Assembly: GCA_913055615.1 (NCBI GenBank)
Contig: CAJXKK010000005.1
Span: forward strand, 77,267 to 141,266
Reading direction: 5' to 3'
Source: an uncultured Ectothiorhodospiraceae bacterium
GTDB taxonomy: Bacteria > Pseudomonadota > Gammaproteobacteria > XJ16 > Halofilaceae
Length of the DNA: 64,000 nucleotides
The translations under genes and the position numbers were made by a program. Below the pieces are notes generated by a model that did no database searches, was not told the origin of the DNA, and was given only the letters and a program-made list of their open reading frames with translations. This document shows positions 20,762 through 29,332 of this stretch, one piece after another. Within the stretch, counting starts at the first letter, position 1, and every line of letters begins with the position of its first letter.

Positions 20762-20828
20762 TCCCTGATCACGACACCCGATGCCCCGCCCTGTGGCAAG
20801 CTGCGCCGCAACAGGCTATAACACCATC

Positions 20829-20852
20829 GCGGGCCCCGGATCTCCGGGGCCC
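20829..20852 (+). promoter_or_regulatory. GC-rich hairpin just ahead of glgP
   Basis: Arms GGGCCCCGG and CCGGGGCCC flank a 4-base loop, 11 bp before the glgP ribosome-binding site. It has no T tract, so it is not a standard terminator. It could protect or gate the 5' end of the glgP message; no riboswitch is recognised. Confidence 0.4.
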
Positions 20853-20875
20853 GTGTCCATCCCGAGGAGATGCCC

Positions 20876-23428
20876 ATGGCGGGCAAACGCTACCCGCTCG
20901 AAGTCCGGCCCGTGATCCCGGAGGCGCTCGCGCGCCTGCACGATCTTTCCGGCAACCTGATCTATTCCTGGGACCGCCGCGTGCGCGGTCTGTTCCGGCG
21001 TATCGACAGCGAACTCTGGGACCGCTGCGACCATAACCCCAAGGTGTTCCTGCGGCGCGTGCCGCAGGAGCGGTTCGAAACGCTCGCGGCCGACACGGAC
21101 TTCCTCGCCGAGTACGAAGCGGCGCTGATGGCGTTCGATCAGTATCACGAGGCGACCAATCCGAGGATCCGGCGGGTCGACGGCCTCGATCCCGACGCGG
21201 ATTCCATCGCCTATTTCTGCATGGAGTACGGCCTGCATGAGAGCCTGCATCTGTATTCGGGCGGGCTCGGCATCCTCGCCGGCGATCACTGCAAGGCGGC
21301 GGCGGATATCGGGCTGCCCTTTACCGCCGTGGGCCTGATGTACCGGCAGGGCTATTTCACGCAGACAGTGGATGCCGAGGGCTGGCAGCAGGCCCATTAC
21401 CTGCCGGTCGAGCTGGCGGATGAACCGATCACGCCCGCGGTGGACGCCGACGGCAATGATCTGCGGATCACCGTGGCGTTCCCGGAACGTGATGTCCATG
21501 TGCGTGTCTGGCAGGCGATGGTCGGCCATGTCCGTATCCTGCTGCTGGATACCGAACTCGACGACAACGCCACCGAAGACCGCGCGATCACGTATCAGCT
21601 GTACGGCGGCGACAGCGGCACGCGGATCGCCCAGGAGATCGTTCTCGGCATCGGCGGCGTGCGCGCCCTGCGTGCGCTCGGTCTCGCCCCGAGCGTGTGG
21701 CACATCAACGAGGGCCACCCCGCGTTCTCGATCCTCGAGCGCTGCCGCGAGCAGGTTGCCGCCGGACTCGACTTCGAGGCCGCGCTGGAGGCCGTCGCCG
21801 CGGCGACCGTGTTCACCACGCACACGCCGGTGCCGGCGGGCCACGATCTGTTCGCGCACGACCTGATGAGCACGCATTTCCAGGCCTTCGTCGAGGCGCT
21901 CGGCATCAGCCTGGAGCGTTTCCTCGACCTCGGTGATTCGCCCCAGGACGATGCGCACTTCAATATGACCGCCCTCGCCCTGCGGGGCTCGCGGCGGCAT
22001 AACGGCGTAAGCCGGATCCACGGCGGCGTCGCGTCGACCATGGAGCGCTACCTCTGGCCCGAGGTGCCGCCATCCGAGAACCCGATCACGTACGTCACCA
22101 ACGGCGTCCACATCCCCACGTTCCTCGCGCGTGACTGGGCCGACCTGTTCGACGGCGTCATGCCCGGCTGGCGCAGCCATCTGTGCGACGAACCGTTATG
22201 GCGCGAGGGAATCGAGTCCATCCCGAGCCAACGGTTCTGGTCAGTGCGCCAGGTGCTCAAAAGTCACCTCATGACGGCGCTGTCGGAGCGCCTGACCGCG
22301 GATTACACCCGGCGCCACGTCAGCCGCGCCCGGATCCGCTCGATGCAGCAGACCCTTGCGCCCGAGAACACCCGGACTCTGATCATCGGCTTCGCGCGCC
22401 GCTTCGCGACCTACAAACGGGCGCTGCTGCTGTTCCGCGACCCGGAGCGGCTCGCGCGCCTGCTGGGTGACCCCGAGCGCCCGGTCGTGATCCTGTTCGC
22501 CGGCAAGGCTCACCCGAAGGACGAACCCGGCCAGGCGTTGATCCACGAGATCGTCCAGCGCAGCGCCGAACCAGCTTTCCGCGACCGGGTATTCTTTGTC
22601 GAGGGCTACGGCATGGCGTTGGCGCGTCACCTGGTGACCGGCGTCGATGTGTGGCTCAACAACCCCGAGTACCCATTGGAGGCCAGCGGCACATCCGGAC
22701 AGAAGGCCGCCGCCAACGGCGTGCTCAATCTGAGCGTGCTCGACGGCTGGTGGGCGGAGGGCTTCAACGGCGACAACGGTTGGGCCATCGAACCGCACGC
22801 CGCCGGCATCGATCCCGAGGAACGCGATGAAGTCGAGGCCGAGGAACTGCTTGACCTGCTCGAGTACGAGGTGATCCCGAGCTGGTTCAGCGGCGACGGT
22901 GGCGTACCGGAGGACTGGATCGCACGCTGCCGCGCGTCGATGACCAGCATCCTGCCGCGCTTCAACGCCGAGCGGATGGTGTTCGAATACGCGCACCGCC
23001 TCTACCGCCCGGCCGCCGAGCACGGCCGCCGGCTCACGTCGGGCGGCGGCGAGCGCGCCCAGGCGCTGGGGCAGTGGAAACGCCGGGTCCATGAGTGCTG
23101 GCAGGAGGTCGGCCTGCACTGGACGCAGACGCCGCCGGGCGCGGCGCGCACCGGTGAAACCGTCCGGCTTGCGGTCGCGGTACACCTCGGCGATCTCGCC
23201 GTTGACGATATCCGCGTGGAATGCGTGCTGGACCTGTCACACGACGGTGCGGATCACGACCCGCGTATCGAGCGGTTCACGCCCACCACGGACGCAGGCC
23301 AGCAAGCGCGATTCGAACTCGAACTCGACGACCTGCCGAACGGCCTGCTGCACATGCGCGTGCGCGCGTATCCCTGGCATGAAGACCTCGCCCATCCGTT
23401 CGAGACGGGGTTGATGAGCGGGCTTTAG
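20876..23428 (+). CDS. glgP: alpha-glucan (glycogen) phosphorylase
   Basis: GT35 enzyme (850 aa) releasing glucose 1-phosphate from glycogen, of the TIGR02094-type group that carries an N-terminal DUF3417 segment. YSGGLGILAGDH (about 125-136), THTPVPAGHD (about 319-328) and the PLP-lysine segment GTSGQKAAANG (about 604-614) are visible. The second of two nearby ATGs (20876) is chosen because GAGGAG sits 6 bp before it; the ATG at 20870 overlaps that site. It opens the alpha-glucan gene cluster. Confidence 0.93.
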   Translation: MAGKRYPLEVRPVIPEALARLHDLSGNLIYSWDRRVRGLFRRIDSELWDRCDHNPKVFLRRVPQERFETLAADTDFLAEYEAALMAFDQYHEATNPRIRRVDGLDPDADSIAYFCMEYGLHESLHLYSGGLGILAGDHCKAAADIGLPFTAVGLMYRQGYFTQTVDAEGWQQAHYLPVELADEPITPAVDADGNDLRITVAFPERDVHVRVWQAMVGHVRILLLDTELDDNATEDRAITYQLYGGDSGTRIAQEIVLGIGGVRALRALGLAPSVWHINEGHPAFSILERCREQVAAGLDFEAALEAVAAATVFTTHTPVPAGHDLFAHDLMSTHFQAFVEALGISLERFLDLGDSPQDDAHFNMTALALRGSRRHNGVSRIHGGVASTMERYLWPEVPPSENPITYVTNGVHIPTFLARDWADLFDGVMPGWRSHLCDEPLWREGIESIPSQRFWSVRQVLKSHLMTALSERLTADYTRRHVSRARIRSMQQTLAPENTRTLIIGFARRFATYKRALLLFRDPERLARLLGDPERPVVILFAGKAHPKDEPGQALIHEIVQRSAEPAFRDRVFFVEGYGMALARHLVTGVDVWLNNPEYPLEASGTSGQKAAANGVLNLSVLDGWWAEGFNGDNGWAIEPHAAGIDPEERDEVEAEELLDLLEYEVIPSWFSGDGGVPEDWIARCRASMTSILPRFNAERMVFEYAHRLYRPAAEHGRRLTSGGGERAQALGQWKRRVHECWQEVGLHWTQTPPGAARTGETVRLAVAVHLGDLAVDDIRVECVLDLSHDGADHDPRIERFTPTTDAGQQARFELELDDLPNGLLHMRVRAYPWHEDLAHPFETGLMSGL

Positions 23429-23953
23429 GCCGGGAAAGAATATTTCCCGCAGAGGCGCGGAGACCGCACAGAAGGCAAGGGAGGTCGGGAAAACAACATG
23501 CCGCTTCTGCGTTTCTGCGCCCCTCGGAGAACCGCTCCAGCAGCTAGTGGGCCATGCGGATATTTCGGTAACGCGGTGAGGCGGCAGGCGGCAGGCGGCA
23601 GGCGGCAGGCGGCAGGATCGTAGGCCGGCTTTCCTCGGCGTCCGGAACCCGTCCGATGTGCATCGCCATTGGCCGCCGGGGAATGACGGCATTGCGCGGT
23701 GAGATGTACCGGCCCGTATCCATCGGCGCGGACCGCACAAAGCCGGCCTACGTCGGTCCGGGTGACATGCCGAGTGCCTGTGCAGGCCACGGCTTGTCCG
23801 GGGTGCGCAGCGGTAAGGGCGGCGGGCGTAGTCCGGCCTACGTGGGTTGGGGAGCATTCCAGGTATCGATTTGCAGGTTACGCAGGCGCGCGTGGTCGAA
23901 CCCCTGCGTGCTCTGCGGCTCAACGCCTCTGCGAGAACCCCGGGAAAAGCGCC
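23429..23953. repeat. repeat-filled intergenic region between glgP and malQ
   Basis: No gene is supported in these 525 bp between convergent genes. They hold an imperfect hairpin of the GCAGAGGCGCGGAG family (arms near 23446-23482 and 23502-23530), five tandem GCGGCAG heptamers (23581-23615), and three copies of a short GTAGGCCGGCTTT / AAAGCCGGCCTAC element (about 23626, 23737 and 23830). The same AAAGCCGGCCTAC word occurs at about 16300. Long frames read through here are low-complexity artefacts of the repeats. Confidence 0.75.
23581..23615. repeat. five tandem GCGGCAG heptamers
   Basis: Five exact copies of a 7-bp unit, preceded by one diverged unit (GCGGTGA). The copy number may vary between strains by slippage. 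No coding role is visible. Confidence 0.85.
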
Positions 23954-25327
23954 TCAGCCCACGCGGCCGAACCGAGCGAGGCGCGCGCGCCATGACGCCG
24001 AATCAAGCGCCGCCAGGTCATCCATCTCGAAGCGCCACATCCAGTTGCCCTGGCAGCTACCCGGGACATTCATACGGGCCTCGCTGCCGCGAGCGAGGAG
24101 ATCCTGGAACGGGATGATGGCGAGCCGGGCCCGGGATCCGAGGGCGGCATCAATGAGCGGTGCCGGCATGGTCACGCCGGTCATCTCCAGCGCCCACCGC
24201 ACTGCATCGCGTTCGTCTTCGTCGAGGCTGCGCCACCAGCCCAGCGTCGTATCGTTGTCGTGGGTGCCGGTGTAGGCGACGGACCATTCGGGATGGTGCT
24301 CCGGGCGGTGCGGATTGTCCGGCCCGCCGTCGAAGGCGAACTGGAGCACCCGCATGCCGGGCACTCCGAGGCCGTCGCGCAGTGCGTGCACGTCGTCGGT
24401 GATCACGCCGAGATCCTCGGCCACCAGCGGCAGGTGACCGAGCTGCGCGCGGATCGCGTCGAACGGGACCCGGCCGGGCCCAGGCACCCAGCGCCCGTCC
24501 CGCGCAGCGGCCGCCCCCGCCGGGATCGACCAGGCGGCGGCGAAGCCACGGAAGTGATCTATACGCAGCAGATCGAAACAGCCGGCCTGAACCCGCAAGC
24601 GCCGCGACCACCAGCGCCAGCCATCGGCGGCGTGGGCCTCCCAGTCGTGCAGGGGCTGGCCCCAGTGCTGACCGGTCTCGGAGAACGCATCCGGCGGAAC
24701 GCCGGCCTCGCCGGTGACGGTACCGTCGGCATCGACGGTGAACAGGTGCGGTTCAACCCAGACGTCGGCGCTGTCAAGCGCGCAGTAGATCGGCACGTCG
24801 CCGAACAGCCCAACCCCGCGTGCATGGGCGTAGGTACGCAGGCACCGCCACTGGTGCGCGAACCGCCACTGGGCCACCCGCTCGGCGTGGATCGCCCCGG
24901 CGAGTTCGCGGCGGGCATCGGCGAGCGCGTCCGGCGCGCGTTCGCGCACAGCCGCGGGCCACTTCGGCCAAGGGCGTGCGAACCTCGCGCGCAGGGCCGC
25001 GAACAGGGCCCAGTCCTCGAGCCAATCGCGCTCGGTGCGGACAAAGGCCTCCAACGCCTCGTCCGAGGGCTCCGCACAGTCGCCCGGATCCAGCAGGTGG
25101 GTTCCGCCGGCACAGGTCGAAGGCGGCTGGTAGGGACAGTCCGTATCATCAACCGGTCCCACCGGCAGCATTTGCCAGTAGCGGAATCCGGCCGACGCCA
25201 GCCAGTCGATGAAACGGTACGCAGAGGTGTCCAGGCGCCCGTTCGGGCCCGGACCTGGCAGCGACGTAGGGTGCAGCAGCACACCGGCCGAGCGGGGACC
25301 GAGCGCCGGCTCATCGGATAAAGACAT
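23954..25327 (-). CDS. malQ: 4-alpha-glucanotransferase (amylomaltase)
   Basis: GH77 disproportionating enzyme (457 aa) that re-forms longer glucans from maltooligosaccharides so that GlgP can act on them. Seen are GVLLHPTSLPG (about 15-25), the catalytic-Asp region FDLLRIDHFRGF, AEDLGVI with the acid/base Glu, and YTGTHDNDT near residue 360. The ATG at 25327 gives the normal N-terminus; the ribosome-binding site is weak. It converges on glgP. Confidence 0.93.
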   Translation of the reverse strand: MSLSDEPALGPRSAGVLLHPTSLPGPGPNGRLDTSAYRFIDWLASAGFRYWQMLPVGPVDDTDCPYQPPSTCAGGTHLLDPGDCAEPSDEALEAFVRTERDWLEDWALFAALRARFARPWPKWPAAVRERAPDALADARRELAGAIHAERVAQWRFAHQWRCLRTYAHARGVGLFGDVPIYCALDSADVWVEPHLFTVDADGTVTGEAGVPPDAFSETGQHWGQPLHDWEAHAADGWRWWSRRLRVQAGCFDLLRIDHFRGFAAAWSIPAGAAAARDGRWVPGPGRVPFDAIRAQLGHLPLVAEDLGVITDDVHALRDGLGVPGMRVLQFAFDGGPDNPHRPEHHPEWSVAYTGTHDNDTTLGWWRSLDEDERDAVRWALEMTGVTMPAPLIDAALGSRARLAIIPFQDLLARGSEARMNVPGSCQGNWMWRFEMDDLAALDSASWRARLARFGRVG

Positions 25328-25379
25328 ATTGCCCGCCGTATTCACGATCCGGCCGTCATCCACCGCGGCGACGGGGCGA

Positions 25380-25787
25380 TCAACGCGACCCGATCCGTCG
25401 CAGGCCATTCAGCAGACACAGCGTACCCAGACCCCAGACGCCATTGAGTAACAACCCCACCGGGACCCTGCCGAGGTCGAAATCGACCCCCTTGAGCGGG
25501 AACACGATCAGCAGGGCGACGGCGGTCGGGCCGATTGCCCCCACCACGGCGGCCCAGATCCAGCGCTTGAGCCCATGGTTCGCCCGCACCAGCAGCCAGA
25601 GCACGATGCCCCAGACACCGCCCCAGAACGCGAGCGAAATCACCGCCGGGATCCCGAGCGGTTCCGTCGGCGACAGGTTGTAGGCGCTGGCACCGATCAC
25701 GCCGGTGGCGGCAAGCAGGGCCAGCAGGCCCTGATGAAAAATCAGCGTCGCGAGGAAACCGGCGATAAATGATTTCAGATGGATCAT
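25380..25787 (-). CDS. four-helix inner-membrane protein, unknown
   Basis: A 135-aa hydrophobic protein beginning MIHLKSFIAGF at 25787. Four membrane segments are likely (about 8-28, 46-68, 79-100 and 112-130), with short loops. It resembles small integral-membrane proteins of unknown function found in many proteobacteria. It is 52 bp upstream of malQ on the same strand, so it may be cotranscribed, but nothing points to a role in glucan metabolism. Confidence 0.65.
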   Translation of the reverse strand: MIHLKSFIAGFLATLIFHQGLLALLAATGVIGASAYNLSPTEPLGIPAVISLAFWGGVWGIVLWLLVRANHGLKRWIWAAVVGAIGPTAVALLIVFPLKGVDFDLGRVPVGLLLNGVWGLGTLCLLNGLRRIGSR

Positions 25788-25820
25788 CGGGTTATTCCCG
25801 TTTGTATTCAAAGTCAAAAA

Positions 25821-25860
25821 GGCGGCCTCACGCAGAGGCGCGGAGCACGCAAAGAAAAGG
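25821..25860. repeat. single arm of the GCAGAGGCGCGGAG repeat family
   Basis: One arm (CGCAGAGGCGCGGAGCACGC followed by an A-rich stretch) without a clear partner, in the 198-bp gap before the GH57 gene. The same gap has short direct repeats of CCTCAGC and CCTTGGC (about 25940-25972). Confidence 0.6.
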
Positions 25861-25985
25861 AAAAAAGCCAACCAGTAGCCGCTCTTCGCCATGTCCAGAA
25901 ACGCAGGCCGGCCCAAGAGTCACCCCACAACAACCATCCTCCCTCAGCCCTCAGCCCTTGGCCCTTGGCCCTGCCGCCTGCCATC

Positions 25986-27671
25986 TCAGCCTCCACCCCC
26001 TCCGCGCATGACACCGCCGGCGGCCGGCCGGCCGCTGCCGTGGGCGAAGGCGTGGGCGAGTTCTTCCGGCGGCTCGAGGCCGACGGCGGTATAGAGGCCG
26101 GCGAGCTGACGCCGGTAGAGGGCGTCGAAGGACGCGACCGACTCTTGGGGGTTGTATTCGCCCGGCCACCAGAACCAGTCCGAGCCCTCGCAGACGGCGA
26201 GCCGGCGCTCCAGGTCCTGCGTGCGCTCGGCACCGTCGGCCAGGGCGGCGTCGAGCGCCGCGCGCGCGTGCAGCAGCAGCTCCCAGGCGCTGTTCTTCTG
26301 CGGATCGCCGATCCAGGTGTTGAAGTCGCCATGGACCCAGGAGCCCGCCACCACGTGATCCAGTGCCGGCATGTCATCCCCCTGCCCATCCAGGCAATCG
26401 CTGAACGTGCACAGGTGCAGCCGCGGATGCTCGTCCAGCATGCGATACAGGGCCTCAAGGAAGTACCAGCCATTTACAGGGTAGTACTCCCACGCGTTCT
26501 CGCCATCGAGGATGATCGAGACGACGCGGCCGGGTTCGGCGTCCGGATCATCGGCGATGGCCTCGAGATGCGCCACGAAATCGGCGGCGGCATCGTCAGC
26601 GTGCCAGTCCTGATAGACGAAGCCGATACGGTCGGAGAGCGCGTCGTCGCGGAAGAACGTTGGCAGCCCGCGCTCCCCGGTCCGGTACGGTCGGTGGCAG
26701 GCGTCGCCCGTCGGCTCATCGTCACCCAGGCTGTGGCGCAGGACCTGCTGCCCCGTTGCCGCCCAGGCAAAGCCGGCGTCGGCGATCGCGTCGAGTGCCG
26801 CGTCGGAGACCGCGCCCTCCGACGGCCAGCAGCCGGCGGGTGGCTGACCGAACCGCTCGGCGTGTGTCTCCTGCGCGCGCGCCAGATGCCAGCGGGCGCG
26901 CTCCGCTCCGTCGGGGTAACCGCCGTCAGCCGGGAGGGCCGTGTCGGGCCGCGCCTCCTGGGCGCTCTCGAAATCGATGAGCAAGGGCAGGATCGGGTGC
27001 GCGTAGGGATTACAGGCCAGCTCTACCCGCCCGCTTTGCGCGAGGGCACGCCAGCGCGGCACGATACCCGCCAGCGTATCGCGCACGACTTCCAGCAGTT
27101 CGCGGCGGTCGGCCCCCGCGAGCCCATCGGTACATTCACGCAGGCGGGCGGCACGTGGATCGCTGTCGACCACGCTCTCGCCCAGCCAGGCCAGCAGATA
27201 CCAGGCGACGAGGTCGGCAAGAAAGCCCCCCGTCAGCCAGGCCTCGGCGCCCGGGCGTTCGACCACGGCGCGCGCCAGCGCGCTCAGGCGCGCGAGCGGC
27301 GGATGACGCGAGACCATGTGAATGGGATGGGCGCGCAGACAGGCCTGCAGCAGGGCCTGCTTTCCGTGCCGGCCCTCGGGGGCCCCGTCCGGGCACAGCG
27401 CCGCGAGCAGTGGATCGGCCGGCGGCGGGCCGCCGTCGAGATGCGCGTCCAGCTGATCCACCAGCGCCCCGAGCTGATCCAGTACCAGCGGCGAGAAGTT
27501 GACCACACCCGCCGCCCCGGGAAGCCGCTCCAGATGCGCCGCCATGTCTGTGTAGTCCTTGAGGGCGTGCAGCAGCAGCCACGGTTCGACGAACGTGCCG
27601 TCACGTGGATCACGGTACTCGGGCTGATGCATGTGCCAGCACAGCACCACGCGCAGGGTGTCATCGCTCAT
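25986..27671 (-). CDS. glycoside hydrolase family 57 enzyme
   Basis: A 561-aa GH57-family alpha-glucan-active protein. The start VVLCWHMHQPEYRDP (about 8-22) is the family signature, LDGENAWEYYP (about 384-394) is the conserved region that includes an acidic residue, and the C-terminal third is helical. Known members are alpha-amylases, amylopullulanases, branching enzymes or 4-alpha-glucanotransferases; I cannot tell which. It lies 33 bp behind glgC in the same direction, which ties it to glycogen metabolism. The glycine-rich last residues look unstructured. Confidence 0.85.
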   Translation of the reverse strand: MSDDTLRVVLCWHMHQPEYRDPRDGTFVEPWLLLHALKDYTDMAAHLERLPGAAGVVNFSPLVLDQLGALVDQLDAHLDGGPPPADPLLAALCPDGAPEGRHGKQALLQACLRAHPIHMVSRHPPLARLSALARAVVERPGAEAWLTGGFLADLVAWYLLAWLGESVVDSDPRAARLRECTDGLAGADRRELLEVVRDTLAGIVPRWRALAQSGRVELACNPYAHPILPLLIDFESAQEARPDTALPADGGYPDGAERARWHLARAQETHAERFGQPPAGCWPSEGAVSDAALDAIADAGFAWAATGQQVLRHSLGDDEPTGDACHRPYRTGERGLPTFFRDDALSDRIGFVYQDWHADDAAADFVAHLEAIADDPDAEPGRVVSIILDGENAWEYYPVNGWYFLEALYRMLDEHPRLHLCTFSDCLDGQGDDMPALDHVVAGSWVHGDFNTWIGDPQKNSAWELLLHARAALDAALADGAERTQDLERRLAVCEGSDWFWWPGEYNPQESVASFDALYRRQLAGLYTAVGLEPPEELAHAFAHGSGRPAAGGVMRGGGGG

Positions 27672-27704
27672 GGGCTCGGGGGTCTTATCCGGTGGGTTTG
27701 CGTA

Positions 27705-28985
27705 TCACGCGTGGCGCGGGCGCTGACGCCGATCCTGGCCGAGGTGCTCGCGCGTCACCAGGACCACGCCGCCACGGCTGACATCGAAGCGCTCGGCATC
27801 GGCCGCGGGATCCTCGCCGATGACCGTGCCGTCGTCGATCCGGCAATTGGCGTCGATGATCGCGCGCCGGATGCGGCAGTCGCGACTGATGCGTACATTG
27901 GGCAGTGCGAGAGTGTCTGCGATCGTCGTGCGCTCGCCGACCCATACGTTGCTGAACAGCAGCGAGTGGTGGACCCTGGCACCGGCGACGATACAGCCCC
28001 CAGAGACCATCGAGTCGATCGCCATACCACGACGGCCGGCCTCATCGAACACGAATTTGGCGGGCGGCCACTGTTCCTGGTACGTCCAGATCGGCCATTG
28101 TTGGTCATAGAGATTCAGTTCGGGCGTCACGCCGATGAGCTCGAGGTTGGCCGACCAGTACGAATCGATATCGCCCACATCGCGCCAGTACCCCGGCCTG
28201 TCATCGCCCGGATCACGAAACGGGAAACCGTAGACCGCACAGCCCTCGGCGACCGCGCCAGGCAGGATATCCCGGCCGAAATCGTGGGCCGAGGTCTCAT
28301 CGAGCGCATCGCCCCGCAGGCGATCAAGCAGCCATTCCGTGCGGAAGATGTAGATCCCCATCGATGCCAGCGCCATATCGGGCTGCCCCGGCATGGGCGG
28401 CGGGTCGGCCGGCTTCTCCACGAAGGCGTTGACGCGGCCTGTGTCACTGACATCGAGCACGCCGAACCCGGTCGCCTGCCCGCGAGGCACCGGCATGCAG
28501 CCGACCGTGACGTCGGACTCGTGCTCGACGTGGAAGCCGAGCATGGTGCCGTAGTCCATCTTGTAGACATGATCGCCGCCGAGAACGAGCACGTATTCCG
28601 GCTCGTGCATCTCGACGATATCGGCGTTCTGGTAGACGGCATCCGCGGTCCCCTGGTACCAGATCTCCCCGACCCGCTGCTGCGCCGGCAGCAGTTCGAC
28701 GAACTCGCCGAACTCGCCGCGGAAGGAACCCCAGCCGTGCTGTATGTGCTGGATCAGTTCATGGGCCATGTACTGGGTCAGTACGCCGATCTGGCGGATA
28801 CCCGAGTTCACGCAGTTCGACAGGGCGAAGTCGATGATCCGGAATTTGCCCCCGAACGGCACCGCGGGCTTCACCCGATCGGTCGTCAGACCGCCCAGCC
28901 GGGTGCCCCGCCCACCGGCCAACACCAGTGCCAGCGTCTCCCGCGTGATACGGCTGACAAAACGCTCCGGCTTGCGCGGCCACAT
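27705..28985 (-). CDS. glgC: glucose-1-phosphate adenylyltransferase (ADP-glucose pyrophosphorylase)
   Basis: Makes ADP-glucose, the committed step of bacterial glycogen synthesis (426 aa). ALVLAGGRGTRLGGLT (about 18-33), KPAVPFGGKFRIIDF (about 39-53), GTADAVYQN, ASMGIYIF and a C-terminal left-handed beta-helix are typical. The ATG at 28985 follows GGAGGGAG; an upstream extension has no homology. It is divergent from glgB-glgA across a 347-bp gap that contains a hairpin repeat. Confidence 0.95.
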   Translation of the reverse strand: MWPRKPERFVSRITRETLALVLAGGRGTRLGGLTTDRVKPAVPFGGKFRIIDFALSNCVNSGIRQIGVLTQYMAHELIQHIQHGWGSFRGEFGEFVELLPAQQRVGEIWYQGTADAVYQNADIVEMHEPEYVLVLGGDHVYKMDYGTMLGFHVEHESDVTVGCMPVPRGQATGFGVLDVSDTGRVNAFVEKPADPPPMPGQPDMALASMGIYIFRTEWLLDRLRGDALDETSAHDFGRDILPGAVAEGCAVYGFPFRDPGDDRPGYWRDVGDIDSYWSANLELIGVTPELNLYDQQWPIWTYQEQWPPAKFVFDEAGRRGMAIDSMVSGGCIVAGARVHHSLLFSNVWVGERTTIADTLALPNVRISRDCRIRRAIIDANCRIDDGTVIGEDPAADAERFDVSRGGVVLVTREHLGQDRRQRPRHA

Positions 28986-29065
28986 ACTCCCTCCGGGCGA
29001 CGGCATTCTCCCACTCCAAGCATAGCTGACAGGGCGGGTGACGCCTATCGGACGCAGAAAAATCG

Positions 29066-29214
29066 TTTTCTCGCGGAGGCGCGGAGTACGCCGAGAAAAC
29101 AATAACTCACCCTGCGTCATTGCGGTACGCGGCCCCATAGACAGTGATCCCGGCCTCAACCAGAACACTATTCTTTCTTCGCTTTACTGCGCGTACTCCG
29201 CGCCTCTGCGAGAG
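29066..29214. repeat. dispersed inverted repeat, GCAGAGGCGCGGAG family, best copy
   Basis: The arms at about 29066-29104 (TTTTCTCGCGGAGGCGCGGAG, then an A-rich end) and 29171-29214 (ending GTACTCCGCGCCTCTGCGAGAG) are imperfect inverted complements, separated by about 66 bp. It occupies the glgC/glgB divergent space, which otherwise holds the promoters and no gene. Confidence 0.75.
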
Positions 29215-29332
29215 GCAGGTTTTCCCAGCATAAGGATCCCCTCCACGTTTCCATTGACCCCGAGCGTTTCACAAGCGCGCCGCACGCACTATGCTGTTGC
29301 GCAGCCGGTAATGGATCGGCCAGGGAGTACAT

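Noticed and set aside
23581..23615. Tandem heptamers as a CRISPR array
   Set aside because: There are no spacers, the unit is 7 bp and there are no cas genes. I found no CRISPR array in the window.
25779..29105. An 1108-aa plus-strand open frame opposite the GH57 and glgC genes
   Set aside because: It spans two convincing minus-strand genes and the gap between them, and shows no recognisable domain.
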